Part shown: in pieces, positions 17,643 through 28,417 of the stretch
Layout: each line of letters opens with the position of its first letter
Numbering within the stretch: the first letter of the stretch is position 1
Origin: Shewanella seohaensis
GTDB taxonomy: Bacteria; Pseudomonadota; Gammaproteobacteria; Enterobacterales; Shewanellaceae
Assembly: GCF_025449215.1 (NCBI RefSeq)
Contig: NZ_CP104900.1
Span: 2,046,001 to 2,110,000 of the forward strand
Length of the DNA stretch: 64,000 nt
Direction of reading: 5' to 3'
Notes under the pieces: model-generated
Told to the model about the DNA's origin: nothing
Seen by the model: only the letters and a program-made list of their open reading frames with translations
Databases searched by the model: none
Translations under genes and position numbers: made by a program

Positions 17643-18494
17643 ATGGCAATTACTGCTGCCCAAGTTAAAGAACTACGCGAGCGTACTGGCGCTGGCATGA
17701 TGGATTGTAAAAAAGCGTTAGAAGAAACCAATGGTGACATTGAGCTAGCGATTGAAAACATGCGTAAGTCTGGTGCTGCGAAGGCTGCTAAGAAAGCGGG
17801 TAACATCGCTGCTGAAGGTACTATCCTGATCAAAAACGGCGAAGGTTTCTCAGTACTGTTAGAAGTTAACTGTCAAACTGACTTCGTTGCAAAAGATGCG
17901 AACTTCTTAGGTTTTGCTAACGCTGTTTTAGACGTTGCTGCAGCGTCTAAAGTGTCTTTAGAAGACTTAAAAGCCCAATTCGAAGAAACTCGTGTTGCGC
18001 TAGTTGCTAAAATCGGTGAGAACATCAACGTTCGTCGCGTTGAGTACATCGATGGCACTCAATTAGCTTCTTACCGTCACGGCGACCGTATCGGTGTTGT
18101 TGTAACTGGTGAAGCGGATGAGGAAACTCTGAAGCACTTAGCTATGCACGTTGCCGCTTCTAAGCCTGAATACGTTAACCCAGAAGACGTACCAGCTGAC
18201 GTAGTTGCTCGTGAACAAGCTCTGCAAATCGAAATCGCGATGAACGAAGGCAAGCCTGCTGAAATCGCTGAGAAGATGGTTGCTGGTCGTATGAAGAAGT
18301 TCACCGGTGAGGTTTCTCTGACTGGTCAAGCTTTCATCATGGAGCCTAAGAAGACTGTTGGCGAAATCTTAAAAGAGAAAGGCGCTAAAGTAACTAACTT
18401 CATTCGTTTAGAAGTTGGTGAAGGTATCGAGAAGAAAGAAGAAGATTTTGCTGCTGAAGTTGCAGCGCAAATCGCCGCTTCTAAAAAGGCTTAA
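17643..18494 (+). CDS. tsf: Translation elongation factor Ts
   Basis: The guanine nucleotide exchange factor for EF-Tu. 283 residues from [32 protein letters not shown], with the TDFVAKD motif that contacts EF-Tu at about residue 80. The length matches E. coli (283). Start 17643 has GAGAGGA upstream; the frame is open further upstream through the terminator, which is not coding. A strong hairpin lies between tsf and pyrH. Confidence 0.99.
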   Translation: MAITAAQVKELRERTGAGMMDCKKALEETNGDIELAIENMRKSGAAKAAKKAGNIAAEGTILIKNGEGFSVLLEVNCQTDFVAKDANFLGFANAVLDVAAASKVSLEDLKAQFEETRVALVAKIGENINVRRVEYIDGTQLASYRHGDRIGVVVTGEADEETLKHLAMHVAASKPEYVNPEDVPADVVAREQALQIEIAMNEGKPAEIAEKMVAGRMKKFTGEVSLTGQAFIMEPKKTVGEILKEKGAKVTNFIRLEVGEGIEKKEEDFAAEVAAQIAASKKA

Positions 18495-18515
18495 TCGCCA
18501 ACGCTAAATACCCCC

Positions 18516-18545
18516 AAGACCGCAGCAATGGCTGCGGTCTTGTTA
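18516..18545 (+). terminator. Terminator/attenuator between tsf and pyrH
   Basis: AAGACCGCAGC (18516-18526), loop AATG, GCTGCGGTCTT (18531-18541): a perfect 11-bp stem with a weak T tract (TTGTTAT). Partial termination is likely. Confidence 0.75.
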
Positions 18546-18562
18546 TGACCAGGACAAAAAAT

Positions 18563-19291
18563 ATGAGCACCAATCCAAAACCTGCATTTAGACGCATTCT
18601 TCTAAAATTAAGTGGCGAGGCACTGATGGGCGACGAAGGCTTCGGCATCGACCCTAAAGTGTTAGATCGCATGGCTCAAGAAGTGAAAGAGCTGGTAGAG
18701 TTAGGCATTCAGGTGGGGGTGGTCATTGGTGGTGGTAATCTATTTCGCGGTGAAGGCCTAGCAAAAGCGGGCATGAATCGTGTGGTGGGCGATCACATGG
18801 GTATGCTGGCAACGGTTATGAACGGCTTGGCCATGCGTGATGCCCTGCACCGTGCCTATGTTAATGCTCGTCTGATGTCGGCAATCCCGTTAAAAGGGGT
18901 ATGCGACGACTACAATTGGGCTGAGGCTATCAGCTTATTAAAATCAGGCCGTGTAGTGATTTTTGCTGCGGGTACTGGTAACCCATTCTGCACTACCGAT
19001 TCTGCTGCTTGCTTACGCGGCATTGAAATCGAAGCAGAAGTCGTGCTAAAAGGCACTAAAGTTGACGGCGTTTATTCTGACGACCCGATGAAAAATCCAG
19101 AAGCAGTCAAGTACGATGATTTAACGTACACTGAAGTACTGGACAAAGAATTAAAAGTAATGGACTTAGCAGCCTTTACGATGGCGCGTGATCATGACAT
19201 GCCAATCCTAGTATTCAACATGAACAAACCAGGTGCACTGCGCCGCGTGGTCATGGGTGAAGAAGAAGGCACAATGATCAGAGCGAAATAA
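18563..19291 (+). CDS. pyrH: UMP kinase
   Basis: Phosphorylates UMP to UDP and is essential. 242 residues from [31 protein letters not shown], with [48 protein letters not shown] and [19 protein letters not shown], all diagnostic of bacterial UMP kinase of the amino acid kinase family. AGGA eight bases before ATG 18563 sets the start; an in-frame ATG at 18545 sits inside the terminator arm and is not credible. Confidence 0.98.
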   Translation: MSTNPKPAFRRILLKLSGEALMGDEGFGIDPKVLDRMAQEVKELVELGIQVGVVIGGGNLFRGEGLAKAGMNRVVGDHMGMLATVMNGLAMRDALHRAYVNARLMSAIPLKGVCDDYNWAEAISLLKSGRVVIFAAGTGNPFCTTDSAACLRGIEIEAEVVLKGTKVDGVYSDDPMKNPEAVKYDDLTYTEVLDKELKVMDLAAFTMARDHDMPILVFNMNKPGALRRVVMGEEEGTMIRAK

Positions 19292-19321
19292 GTTATTTAA
19301 TGACCAAGAAGGACATTTAAC

Positions 19322-19879
19322 GTGATTGCAGATATTAAAAAAGATGCTCAAGAGCGCATGGGTAAATGCGTAGAAGCGACTAAGAACCAAATGGCGAAAG
19401 TACGTACTGGTCGTGCACACCCAAGCTTACTGGACTCTATCCAAGTGTCTTACTACGGCACTATGACCCCGCTGAACCAAGTGGCGAACGTGGGTATTGA
19501 AGATGCGCGTACTCTGTCTGTGACTGTGTTCGACCGTAGTGCAATCCAAGCGGTTGAGAAAGCGATTATGAGCTCAGACCTTGGCTTAAACCCAATGTCA
19601 GCGGGTGCAACCTTACGTATTCCATTACCAGCACTGACTGAAGAACGTCGTAAAGACTTCATCAAAGTGGTTCGTGCAGAAGCCGAAGGCGGCCGTGTGG
19701 CGATTCGTAACGTACGTCGTGACGCGATTTCTGAAGTGAAGAAGCTCGAAAAAGCCAAAGAATGTACTGAAGACGATGTTCGCCGCTTTGAAGACGAAGT
19801 GCAAAAGTTCACCGATGCTCACATTAAGAAGGTCGATGAGATTTTAGCGGCCAAAGAAATTGAGTTGATGGAAGTCTAA
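19322..19879 (+). CDS. frr: Ribosome recycling factor
   Basis: 185 residues, the same as E. coli RRF, starting [40 protein letters not shown]. It splits post-termination ribosomes together with [57 protein letters not shown] is the family core. The start codon is GTG at 19322, preceded by AGAAGGA. It follows pyrH in the conserved order. Confidence 0.98.
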   Translation: MIADIKKDAQERMGKCVEATKNQMAKVRTGRAHPSLLDSIQVSYYGTMTPLNQVANVGIEDARTLSVTVFDRSAIQAVEKAIMSSDLGLNPMSAGATLRIPLPALTEERRKDFIKVVRAEAEGGRVAIRNVRRDAISEVKKLEKAKECTEDDVRRFEDEVQKFTDAHIKKVDEILAAKEIELMEV

Positions 19880-19906
19880 TCTCAGGCGCTATAAGCTAGA
19901 GTTGCT

Positions 19907-19935
19907 ACGCCGTGTAGGGGTATACTACACGGCGT
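19907..19935 (+). terminator. Hairpin between frr and uppS
   Basis: ACGCCGTGTAG (19907-19917) pairs perfectly with CTACACGGCGT (19925-19935) around a 7-base loop. The T tract is weak (TTGCTATTTT), so it may attenuate or mark an RNA processing site. Confidence 0.6.
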
Positions 19936-19960
19936 TTGCTATTTTAAAGGGTTGTAATAG

Positions 19961-20788
19961 ATGTCATCCACAGTGGAATTTGATCCGCAATCTAGGTCAA
20001 CTGAGCAGGATGCTTGTGCTCAGACAAGCTTACCGGAGGTATTACCCGAACTCGTTAAACAGTCATTACCTAAACATGTTGCGATTATTATGGATGGTAA
20101 TGGACGTTGGGCCCAAACCCAGGGCAAACCACGAGTGATGGGGCATAAAGCCGGCGTAAAGGCGGTGAGACGTGCGGTGAGTGCGGCCAGTCAGTTAGGG
20201 ATACAATCGCTGACGCTATTTGCGTTTTCCAGCGAGAATTGGCGCAGACCCGATAAGGAAGTCAGCTTGCTGATGGAATTGTTTTTTACCGTGTTACAAC
20301 GGGAAATTAAGTTACTCGATAAAAACCAAGTTCGATTGAATATCATCGGCGATATCAGCCGTTTTTCTGCGCGTTTACAAAAACAAATTCGTGCCGCAGA
20401 AGAAAAAACCGCAGGCAACAGTGGATTGATATTGAATGTAGCGGCCAATTACGGTGGCCGTTGGGACATACTGCAAGCTGCGCAAAAGTTAGCTGAAAAG
20501 GTGGAAAATGGCGAAATGACCAGCAGTCAGTTCACCGAAGAAGCCCTGAGTGAACATTTGTGCATGCAAAATCAGAGTGAAGTTGATTTAATGATCCGTA
20601 CGGGCGGGGATTACCGGATCAGCAATTTTGTGCTCTGGCAGGCTGCCTATGCTGAATTGGTGTTTATGGACACCCTTTGGCCTGATTTCGATGAACAGGC
20701 TTTTCATGAAGCGATTGCTACTTTTGCCAGTCGCCAGCGCCGTTTTGGTTTGACCGGAAGTCAAATTGATGAGATGCGCGCATTGTAA
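19961..20788 (+). CDS. uppS: Undecaprenyl diphosphate synthase (ditrans,polycis type)
   Basis: Makes C55 undecaprenyl diphosphate, the lipid carrier for peptidoglycan and O-antigen. 275 residues, with [17 protein letters not shown] (catalytic Asp in MDGNGRW), [14 protein letters not shown], and [23 protein letters not shown] (RxGG and substrate loop). An N-terminal extension of about 35 residues precedes the conserved core. It lies before cdsA, as in E. coli. Confidence 0.97.
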   Translation: MSSTVEFDPQSRSTEQDACAQTSLPEVLPELVKQSLPKHVAIIMDGNGRWAQTQGKPRVMGHKAGVKAVRRAVSAASQLGIQSLTLFAFSSENWRRPDKEVSLLMELFFTVLQREIKLLDKNQVRLNIIGDISRFSARLQKQIRAAEEKTAGNSGLILNVAANYGGRWDILQAAQKLAEKVENGEMTSSQFTEEALSEHLCMQNQSEVDLMIRTGGDYRISNFVLWQAAYAELVFMDTLWPDFDEQAFHEAIATFASRQRRFGLTGSQIDEMRAL

Positions 20789-20807
20789 AACGTCATGAGG
20801 GATTTTT

Positions 20808-21665
20808 TTGCTAAAACAACGTATAATAACAGCAATTTGGTTAATTCCATTAGTTTTGGGAGCGATCTTTTTACTCCCCGTAGAGTACTTTGCTTGGGCC
20901 TTAGTGGCCGTGTTTCTGATCGCCGCTAAGGAGTGGGGCAGGATCATCGATAGTCAATGTGATGTGACTCAATGGAGTTTTACTTGCACCGTCGGTATTT
21001 TACTTATCGCGTTGAATTTAATTGTTCCCGCCGACACCATTTGGCTTAGGGGACAAATTCATCCTATCTATCTTGCCGTGATTGCCATCGGTGCATTCTG
21101 GTGGATAGTGTCACTGCTGTTGGTGGTGACTTACCCTAAAAGCGCCAAACTCTGGCAAAAGAACCCGATGCTAAAGTCCATGTTTGGACAACTCACCCTA
21201 GTGCCGTGTTTTGTGGCGCTGATTGCACTCAAATCCATTAGTTCGCAAATATCGCCTTACTACGGCGCATCATTGGTGTTACTGGTGATGCTGATTGTTT
21301 GGGCGGCCGATTCGGGCGCGTATTTTGTCGGTAAAGCGGTCGGCAAGACCAAGCTGATGCCGGCGGTGAGCCCAGCTAAAACTCTAGAGGGTTTATTGGG
21401 CGGCCTGATGACAACACTGATTGTTGTCGCTGGCGTGATGTATATTTCGCCTGAGCAGGAATTAGGGTTAGTGGTTGCGGTCACCATTTTCGTGGCACTG
21501 ATTTCGGCGCTTGGCGATTTATCCGAGAGTATGTTTAAGCGTGCCGCCTGCATCAAAGACTCTGGCACGATTCTGCCTGGGCATGGTGGTGTACTCGATC
21601 GCATCGACAGCCTCACTGCGGCCTTGCCGGTGTTTACCTTAATCTACATTGCATTTTGGATGTAA
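20808..21665 (+). CDS. cdsA: Phosphatidate cytidylyltransferase
   Basis: Makes CDP-diacylglycerol from phosphatidic acid and CTP in the inner membrane. 285 residues with about eight hydrophobic segments. The C-terminal CdsA signature is clear: [44 protein letters not shown]. The start is TTG 20808, with GAGGGA upstream; no ATG fits. It lies 19 bases after uppS and its end is 4 bases before dxr. Confidence 0.97.
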   Translation: MLKQRIITAIWLIPLVLGAIFLLPVEYFAWALVAVFLIAAKEWGRIIDSQCDVTQWSFTCTVGILLIALNLIVPADTIWLRGQIHPIYLAVIAIGAFWWIVSLLLVVTYPKSAKLWQKNPMLKSMFGQLTLVPCFVALIALKSISSQISPYYGASLVLLVMLIVWAADSGAYFVGKAVGKTKLMPAVSPAKTLEGLLGGLMTTLIVVAGVMYISPEQELGLVVAVTIFVALISALGDLSESMFKRAACIKDSGTILPGHGGVLDRIDSLTAALPVFTLIYIAFWM

Positions 21666-21669
21666 CGCT

Positions 21670-22860
21670 ATGCAAAATATGGTGATTTTGGGCGCAACTG
21701 GGTCGATTGGTGCCAGCACTTTAAGTGTGATTTCGGCTAATCCCGATGCCTATCGTGTTTACGCTTTAGTGGCGAATGCGAGTGTCGATAAGATGCTTGC
21801 CCTGTGTGTAACCCATAGCCCCCAAGTCGCCCATATGGTCGATAGTCAGGCCGCATTAGCACTACAAGCCAAGCTTCCCCCTGAGCTTAATATCCAAGTC
21901 AGTAGCGGTGAGGATGAACTCATCGCCTTAGTCACAGCCGCTGAAGTGGATACTGTGATGGCCGCTATCGTCGGCGCAGCGGGGCTTGTGCCCACCTTAG
22001 CCGCCGTCAAGGCGGGTAAGCGGGTATTGCTTGCCAATAAAGAAGCCTTGGTGATGTCAGGTGAACTCTTTATTGAGGCCACCAAAGCCTCTGGCGCGAC
22101 TCTATTGCCAGTTGATAGTGAGCACAATGCGATTTTCCAATGTTTACCCGAAGAGGTGCAGGCCAATTTAGGCCGCTGTGATTTAGCCGCATCGGGAATT
22201 TCCCATATTTTGCTGACCGGCTCGGGCGGCCCCTTCTTGACCGCTGAGCTTGCCAGCCTTGCGTCAATGACGCCAGCGCAGGCCTGTAAACATCCAAACT
22301 GGTCGATGGGGCCGAAAATTTCAGTCGACTCCGCCACTATGATGAATAAGGGCTTGGAGTTTATTGAAGCGCGCTGGTTGTTTAATACCCAGAAAGACCA
22401 ATTAAAGGTGGTTATCCATCCACAGAGCGTTATCCATTCGATGGTGCAATACCGCGATGGTAGCGTCATTGCGCAAATGGGTAACCCGGATATGCGTACA
22501 CCGATTGCACATTGTATGTCCTATCCACAAAGAATTAGCTCTGGCGTTGAACCTTTGGATTTTTTCAAAGTCGGACAGTTAAGCTTTTGTGAGCCGGACT
22601 TTAATCGCTTTCCTTGTTTGGCGTTAGCGATCGCCGCTTGTGCCCAAGGCCAAGAAGCGACTACGGTACTCAATGCCGCCAATGAAATCGCCGTGGAGGC
22701 ATTTTTACAGGGGCAGATTGGTTTTACCCATATCGCTAAGGTGAATGAAGCTTGTTTATCATCAGTGCCTAAACGGACGATGACCAGCATCGATGATATT
22801 ATCGCCCTCGATGCGCAAACGCGGATATATGCCCGCGAACAGTTAGCGAAATTGGCTTAA
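21670..22860 (+). CDS. dxr: 1-deoxy-D-xylulose 5-phosphate reductoisomerase
   Basis: The first committed step of the MEP isoprenoid pathway. 396 residues starting [21 protein letters not shown], with an NADPH-binding [33 protein letters not shown] (metal site) and [27 protein letters not shown] (substrate loop). Start ATG 21670 directly follows the cdsA stop; an in-frame ATG 21 bases earlier overlaps cdsA and is not needed. It supplies IPP for the uppS product next door. Confidence 0.98.
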   Translation: MQNMVILGATGSIGASTLSVISANPDAYRVYALVANASVDKMLALCVTHSPQVAHMVDSQAALALQAKLPPELNIQVSSGEDELIALVTAAEVDTVMAAIVGAAGLVPTLAAVKAGKRVLLANKEALVMSGELFIEATKASGATLLPVDSEHNAIFQCLPEEVQANLGRCDLAASGISHILLTGSGGPFLTAELASLASMTPAQACKHPNWSMGPKISVDSATMMNKGLEFIEARWLFNTQKDQLKVVIHPQSVIHSMVQYRDGSVIAQMGNPDMRTPIAHCMSYPQRISSGVEPLDFFKVGQLSFCEPDFNRFPCLALAIAACAQGQEATTVLNAANEIAVEAFLQGQIGFTHIAKVNEACLSSVPKRTMTSIDDIIALDAQTRIYAREQLAKLA

Positions 22861-22886
22861 TCCTCATTTGATGAGGAATAAGCCAA
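22852..22886 (+). terminator. Long hairpin spanning the dxr stop codon
   Basis: TTGGCTTA then TCCTCAT (22852-22867) pair with ATGAGGA then TAAGCCAA (22871-22886), with one A-A mismatch and loop TTG. The dxr TAA is inside the stem. The following T run is short, so read-through to rseP is expected. Confidence 0.55.
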
Positions 22887-22910
22887 TTTGACGATGACAT
22901 AAGGAGTGGA

Positions 22911-24281
22911 ATGTTAGATTTTTTGTGGAACTTAGGTTCGTTTATCGTTGCGCTTGGGCTGCTTATCACCGCCCACGAATACGGCCATTTCTATGTTGCA
23001 CGCCGCTGTGGCGTGAAGGTTGAACGTTTTTCGATTGGTTTTGGTAAGGCGATTTGGCGCAAAGTAGGTCAAGATGGCACTGAGTACGTCATCGCCATGA
23101 TCCCGTTAGGCGGCTATGTCAAAATGCTCGATGAACGAGTAGAAGACGTACCCGATGATTTAAAGGACCAAGCCTTTAACCGTAAAAGTGTATGGCAACG
23201 GATTGCGATTGTGGCCGCAGGTCCGATTGCAAACTTTATCTTTGCAATTATCGCACTGTATTTAATGTATTTAATTGGCGTGCCATCGCTCAAGCCTGTG
23301 ATTACCTCAACCACACCTGGCACTGCGGCGGCGCAAATCCAAGTGAATGAGCCGATGCAAGTGACGGCGATTTCAGGCCAGCCTGTACGCAATTGGGAAG
23401 AAGTCAATTTAGCGCTAGTGGGCCATATTGGCGATGACAGCTTAACCGTCTCCCTCGCGCCGCTAAATGGTTTGCAGGGTTTAGATACCACGGCTCGCAC
23501 TTATACCCTTGATACCCGCGAGTGGCGTTTCGACCCAGAAAAGGAGTCGCCGATTACGGCGTTGGGTCTGGGAGTGTATCGCCCTGCGATTGAGCCACAA
23601 ATAGCGCTCATCAGCGAAGGCAGTGCGGCGGCTAAGAGTGATCTGAAAGTCGGCGATACTTTGGTTGCCATCAATGGGCAAAATTACACCGATTGGCAAG
23701 CTTTTGTTGACATTATTCAACATTCTGCCAATGTGCCTGTGGAGTTAACTGTGCGCCGTAATGGCGAGCAGTTTGCCATCTCTGTGACACCTGCGAGTGT
23801 TAAAAATAGCGATGACAAAGATATAGGCGTGCTTGGGGTGAGCCCTGCTCAGGCGCAATGGCCAGAGAATATGCGCCTACAACTCGAATATGGCCCAATC
23901 GATTCTTTCGCTATAGCAGTGGATAAAACATGGCAACTTGTTGCTGTGAGCTTTAAGATGATTGGCAAATTATTTACTGGCGATGTGTCAGTGAAAAACT
24001 TAAGTGGACCTATCTCAATCGCACAGGGTGCGGGCAATAGTGCAAACTATGGCTTGGTTTACTTTCTCGGTTTCCTCGCGCTTATCAGTGTCAATTTAGG
24101 CATCATTAACCTGCTGCCATTGCCTGTGCTCGATGGGGGACACCTGCTGTATTACTTCGTTGAGGTAATCACTGGTAAACCTGTGTCTGAAAAGGTGCAG
24201 GAAATTGGATTCAGATTTGGGGCAGCCTTGCTGCTAATGTTGATGAGTATCGCCCTTTTCAATGATTTTTCCCGACTCTGA
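22911..24281 (+). CDS. rseP: Site-2 intramembrane metalloprotease RseP
   Basis: Cleaves RseA after DegS and so releases sigma-E on envelope stress. 456 residues. HEYGH (residues 22-26) in the first membrane segment is the zinc motif. Two PDZ regions follow (GEGSAAAKSDLKVGDTLVAINGQ is the second). NLLPLPVLDGGHLLYYFVE near residue 395 carries the third metal ligand. AAGGAG precedes ATG 22911. It lies before bamA as in E. coli, linking sigma-E control to outer-membrane assembly. Confidence 0.97.
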   Translation: MLDFLWNLGSFIVALGLLITAHEYGHFYVARRCGVKVERFSIGFGKAIWRKVGQDGTEYVIAMIPLGGYVKMLDERVEDVPDDLKDQAFNRKSVWQRIAIVAAGPIANFIFAIIALYLMYLIGVPSLKPVITSTTPGTAAAQIQVNEPMQVTAISGQPVRNWEEVNLALVGHIGDDSLTVSLAPLNGLQGLDTTARTYTLDTREWRFDPEKESPITALGLGVYRPAIEPQIALISEGSAAAKSDLKVGDTLVAINGQNYTDWQAFVDIIQHSANVPVELTVRRNGEQFAISVTPASVKNSDDKDIGVLGVSPAQAQWPENMRLQLEYGPIDSFAIAVDKTWQLVAVSFKMIGKLFTGDVSVKNLSGPISIAQGAGNSANYGLVYFLGFLALISVNLGIINLLPLPVLDGGHLLYYFVEVITGKPVSEKVQEIGFRFGAALLLMLMSIALFNDFSRL

Positions 24282-24312
24282 GCAAGGACACACTAATAAT
24301 TAGAAGTGCTCT

Positions 24313-26793
24313 ATGAGATTGAATAAAATTTTTGCCTCGATGTTATTAGTCGGTGCGTCGTTTTCAGGGACTGTGTTGGCGGATACTTTCCAACCCTTTG
24401 AAGTGACCGACATCCAAGTTGAAGGTTTGCAGCGAGTCGCACTGGGTGCTGCCTTGTTAAGCTTACCAGTGAAAGTGGGTGACACTGTTGACCAGTTAAA
24501 AATTCAACAAGCCATTAAAAGCCTGTATGCATCGACTAACTTTGAGAACATCTCAGTCAGTCATGATGGCGGTGTGTTGATTGTCAAAGTCACTGAGCGA
24601 CCAACGATCAGCGCCGTGACCTTTGAAGGCAACAAAGACATTAAAGATGAGCAGTTACAGGAAAGTCTGGACGGCTCAGGCGTGAAAGTCGGTGAGTCCT
24701 TAGACCGTACTATGCTGACGGGCATCGAGAAGGGATTACAAGACTTCTACTACGGTGTGGGTAAATACGGTGCGAAAGTCGAAGCGCAGGTGATTAACTT
24801 GCCCCGTAACCGTGTCGAACTAAAATTCAAGTTCACCGAAGGTTTAGCGGCTGAAATTCGCCAAATTAACGTGGTTGGCAACAAAGAGTTTACCGATGCT
24901 GAGCTTATTGGCATGTTAGAACTCAAAGACTACGTGGCTTGGTGGGATCTGTTCGGTGAGCGTCGCTATCAGAAGCAAAAGCTGCAAGCCGACCTTGAAA
25001 CCATTAAAACCTATTACCACAACAAGGGTTATATCCGCTTTGAAGTCACCTCGACTCAAGTGGCGATGACGCCTGACCGTAAAGGTTTGTATATCACCAT
25101 CAACGTCAACGAAGGTGAGAAGTACAAGGTTAAAGACGTTAACCTCACCGGCGACTTAATGGGCCGTGAAGAGTTAATGAAATCGATTCTGCCAATTAAG
25201 GCGGGCGATATGTACAACGGCGGTGATGTGACCTTCACCGAAGAGATGTACAGCAAATACTTAGGTCGTTTCGGTTACGCTTACCCTGAAGTGAAAACCT
25301 ACCCTGAAATTGATGATAAAACCAAGGAAGTGACTTTAAACATCAATATCAAACCGGGTAAACGTGTGTATGTGCGTTCGGTTAACTTCACTGGTAACAC
25401 TGTCACTAAAGATGAAGTGATGCGCCGCGAACTGCGTCAGATGGAAGGGGCTTGGTTAAACTCGGCGCAGGTTGAGCAATCTAAAGCCCGTCTAAACCGT
25501 TTAGGCTTCTTCGAGACTGTTGATACCGAAACCATTCAAGTGCCAGGTACCGACGATTTAGTCGATGTGGCCGTGAAGGTCAAAGAGCAGCCATCGGGAT
25601 CATTTAACGCTGGTGTCGGTTATGGTACTGAATCGGGCTTAAGTCTGCAGTTTGGTGTGCAGCAAAATAACTTCCTCGGTACGGGTAACCAAGCGGGCGT
25701 GAGTTTGAGCACCAACAAGTATTCTAAGAACGTTAACTTATCTTACACCGATCCTTATTGGACCAAAGATGGCGTGAGCTTAGGTGGCAGCGTTTACTGG
25801 AACGAGTTCGATGCGAATGAGGCTAACCTTGAGCGTTATAAAAACAGCTCCTATGGCGTGGCATTAAACTCAGGCTTCCCGATTAACGAATACAACCGTA
25901 TTAATGGTGGTATTGGCTATCGTCATAACACGATTTCAGAAATCTCCGCCTACGAGCAGGCGCTGCGTTTCTACAATATCTACCGTGACGATGATCCAAA
26001 TGCCGATCTAAGCTTCGATAACTTCGAGCTGAGCTTAGGCTGGTACCGCAGTACCTTAAACCGTGGCACCTTCCCAACGGACGGTTCGTCACAGCGTTTA
26101 AGCGGTAAGATGACAGTACCAGGCTCGGATCTGCAGTACTTTAAGACTGACTTCGATACTAACTATTATTTCCCCATCAACCGCAGCCACAGTTTTGTGC
26201 TTTTGGCGCGTGGTCGTTTAGGTTATGGCAACGGTTATGGTCAATTTAATGATAATGATCAAATCCTGCCTTTCTGGGAAAACTATTACTCGGGCGGTAG
26301 TACCTCACTGCGTGGCTTTAAGTCTAACTCGGTCGGCCCACGTTCATTCTACCTCTTCCGTGGTAGCGAGCCTTGTGCGCCGGATCCATCGGGTGACGGT
26401 TGTAGTTTACCGGGTGATCCAAACAGTATTCAGGTCAGTTCAGGTCGTTCTATCGGTGGTAACGCGATTGCAACCGCCAGTATGGAGTTGATTGTACCAA
26501 CGCCATTCTTAGATGAGGCCTACACTAACTCTGTTCGTACCAGCTTCTTCGTCGATGCGGGTAACGTATGGGATACTGAGTTCGATTTCGCTAAGTATCA
26601 AACGCTGCCAGCGGAAGAATTTGATAAGTTACAGGACTACAGTGATCCTGGCCGTATCAGAGCGTCTTGGGGGTTAAGCTTACAGTGGCTGTCTCCTATG
26701 GGCCCAATGGTATTCAGCTTGGCATGGCCGATTAAAGAATACGAAGGCGATCAAACAGAGATCTTCTCGTTCAATATTGGCAAAACTTTTTAA
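24313..26793 (+). CDS. bamA: Outer-membrane protein assembly factor BamA
   Basis: The central Omp85 insertase of the BAM complex. 826 residues with a signal peptide (MRLNKIFASMLLVGASFSGTVLA), five POTRA domains (about residues 24-420; EVTDIQVEGLQRV opens POTRA1, YVRSVNFTGNTVTKDEVMRRELRQMEGAWLN is POTRA5), and a 16-strand barrel ending FSFNIGKTF with the C-terminal Phe of outer-membrane barrels. SLRGFKSNSVGPR is the conserved L6 RGF motif. The acidic Cys-containing insert PCAPDPSGDGCSLPGDP is an extracellular loop. Confidence 0.98.
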   Translation: MRLNKIFASMLLVGASFSGTVLADTFQPFEVTDIQVEGLQRVALGAALLSLPVKVGDTVDQLKIQQAIKSLYASTNFENISVSHDGGVLIVKVTERPTISAVTFEGNKDIKDEQLQESLDGSGVKVGESLDRTMLTGIEKGLQDFYYGVGKYGAKVEAQVINLPRNRVELKFKFTEGLAAEIRQINVVGNKEFTDAELIGMLELKDYVAWWDLFGERRYQKQKLQADLETIKTYYHNKGYIRFEVTSTQVAMTPDRKGLYITINVNEGEKYKVKDVNLTGDLMGREELMKSILPIKAGDMYNGGDVTFTEEMYSKYLGRFGYAYPEVKTYPEIDDKTKEVTLNINIKPGKRVYVRSVNFTGNTVTKDEVMRRELRQMEGAWLNSAQVEQSKARLNRLGFFETVDTETIQVPGTDDLVDVAVKVKEQPSGSFNAGVGYGTESGLSLQFGVQQNNFLGTGNQAGVSLSTNKYSKNVNLSYTDPYWTKDGVSLGGSVYWNEFDANEANLERYKNSSYGVALNSGFPINEYNRINGGIGYRHNTISEISAYEQALRFYNIYRDDDPNADLSFDNFELSLGWYRSTLNRGTFPTDGSSQRLSGKMTVPGSDLQYFKTDFDTNYYFPINRSHSFVLLARGRLGYGNGYGQFNDNDQILPFWENYYSGGSTSLRGFKSNSVGPRSFYLFRGSEPCAPDPSGDGCSLPGDPNSIQVSSGRSIGGNAIATASMELIVPTPFLDEAYTNSVRTSFFVDAGNVWDTEFDFAKYQTLPAEEFDKLQDYSDPGRIRASWGLSLQWLSPMGPMVFSLAWPIKEYEGDQTEIFSFNIGKTF

Positions 26794-26849
26794 AAGGCAT
26801 ACACTCGGCAGGTTTTGCTGAATATAACAAAGGTAACAAGGAGTCTATT

Positions 26850-27356
26850 TTGAACAAGATGGTAAACCGTGCCCTGGTGACGTTGGCTTTATTAGGTGCA
26901 CCTTTAGCGGCGCAGGCAGAAAATATTGCGGTTGTTGATATGGGCGCTGTGTTTGAACAGTTACCTCAACGTGAGCAAATCTCCCAATCTCTGAAATCAG
27001 AGTTTGGTGATCGCATGGCTGAAGTTCAGAAAATGCAAGAAGAAATGCGCTCTCTGATGGAGAAGCAGCAACGTGACGGCGCGTTAATGAATGACACGCA
27101 AAAAACTGAGCTGGTTCGTAAAATGGAAGCGTTAAAATCTGAATATCAGCTAAAAGGAAAAGCTTTGGATGAAGACTTACGTCGTCGCCAAGGTGAAGAG
27201 CAAAACAAACTGTTAGTTAAGGTTCAAAAAGCCATTAATACTATCGCTGAAAAAGAAAAATACGATTTAGTTTTACAGCGCGGTGCCGTCATTTATGTTA
27301 AGCCAAATGCTGACATCAGTGGCAAAGTGGTTGAAGCCTTAAGCAAAGGCAAGTAA
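26850..27356 (+). CDS. skp: Periplasmic chaperone Skp (OmpH)
   Basis: 168 residues with signal peptide MNKMVNRALVTLALLGAPLAAQA, then ENIAVVDMGAVFEQLPQREQI and a long coiled coil rich in Glu, Lys and Gln, as in Skp tentacles. It holds unfolded outer-membrane proteins in the periplasm before BamA. The start is TTG 26850 with AAGGAG upstream. It lies between bamA and lpxD as in E. coli. Confidence 0.95.
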   Translation: MNKMVNRALVTLALLGAPLAAQAENIAVVDMGAVFEQLPQREQISQSLKSEFGDRMAEVQKMQEEMRSLMEKQQRDGALMNDTQKTELVRKMEALKSEYQLKGKALDEDLRRRQGEEQNKLLVKVQKAINTIAEKEKYDLVLQRGAVIYVKPNADISGKVVEALSKGK

Positions 27357-27359
27357 TTA

Positions 27360-28385
27360 ATGAAAAGTGTGACTTTAAAAGAGCTAAGCCTGTTATTAGA
27401 TGGCGTTGTCCAAGGCGATGAAACGTTAGTGATCAACAGCGTTGCGACACTTGAACATGCCCAATCGGGTCAAATCTCTTTTTTAGCCAACAGCAAATAC
27501 CGTGCTCAGCTTGAGTCAACTCAAGCGAGTGCGGTGTTATTGTCGGCTAAAGACGCGCAGGACTATTCAGGCACTGCGTTAGTCGTTAAAGACCCCTATG
27601 TGGGGTTTGCCCGTGTGGCTCAGTTTTTAGATACTACGCCCAAGGCGGCCGTAGGTATCCATCCATCGGCACAAATCGACTCTTCTGCCCAGTTAGGCGA
27701 AGGCGTAGCAATTGGTGCCAATGTGGTGATTGGCGCGAATGTGATCCTCGGCGAAAACGTGCAGATTGGTGCGGGCTCTGTGATTGGTCAAGACTCCATC
27801 GTAGGCTCTAACACTCGTCTGTGGGCCAATGTGACCCTCTATCATAATGTCCATTTAGGCCAAGATTGTATTATTCATTCCGGCGCAATTATTGGCTCCG
27901 ACGGTTTCGGTTACGCCAACGAGCGTGGACAATGGATTAAAATTCCCCAAACCGGTGGTGTACGCATTGGCGATCGCGTCGAAATCGGCGCGAACTCAAC
28001 CATTGACCGTGGCGCCTTAGGTCATACCGAGATCCACAACGGTGTGATCATCGACAACCAAGTACAGGTTGCCCACAACGATATTATTGGTGAAAATACC
28101 GCGATCGCTGGCAGCACGACCATTGCTGGCAGTGTGACAATAGGTAAACATTGTATTATTGGTGGTAACTGCGCGATTGCAGGCCACTTGACCATTGCGG
28201 ATGGTGTCCATCTTTCTGGCGCGACAAACGTTACAGGTAACATGCGTGAGCCTGGTTTGTATTCTTCTGCGACAGTGGCAATGGAAAACAAAGTGTGGCG
28301 TAAAAATACAGTTCGCTTCCGTCAATTGGATGAACTGTTCCAACGCGTGAAGACGTTGGAAAAGAATTCAAATACACCAGAGTAA
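27360..28385 (+). CDS. lpxD: UDP-3-O-(3-hydroxyacyl)glucosamine N-acyltransferase
   Basis: The third step of lipid A synthesis. 341 residues: N-terminal uridine-binding domain (QISFLANSKYRAQLESTQASAVLL), then a left-handed beta helix of hexapeptide repeats (IGANVVIGANVILGENVQIGAGSVIGQDS) with catalytic His region HSGAIIGSDGFGYAN, and a C-terminal helix VRFRQLDELFQRVKTLEK. It starts 3 bases after the skp stop. Confidence 0.98.
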   Translation: MKSVTLKELSLLLDGVVQGDETLVINSVATLEHAQSGQISFLANSKYRAQLESTQASAVLLSAKDAQDYSGTALVVKDPYVGFARVAQFLDTTPKAAVGIHPSAQIDSSAQLGEGVAIGANVVIGANVILGENVQIGAGSVIGQDSIVGSNTRLWANVTLYHNVHLGQDCIIHSGAIIGSDGFGYANERGQWIKIPQTGGVRIGDRVEIGANSTIDRGALGHTEIHNGVIIDNQVQVAHNDIIGENTAIAGSTTIAGSVTIGKHCIIGGNCAIAGHLTIADGVHLSGATNVTGNMREPGLYSSATVAMENKVWRKNTVRFRQLDELFQRVKTLEKNSNTPE

Positions 28386-28417
28386 TTGCCCCAAGGCAAT
28401 TTTGAGGAACTAGGTTC

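Noticed and set aside
21846..22469. 207-codon minus-strand frame opposite dxr
   Set aside because: It is a shadow of dxr; the plus strand encodes all Dxr motifs and there is no ribosome site on the minus strand.
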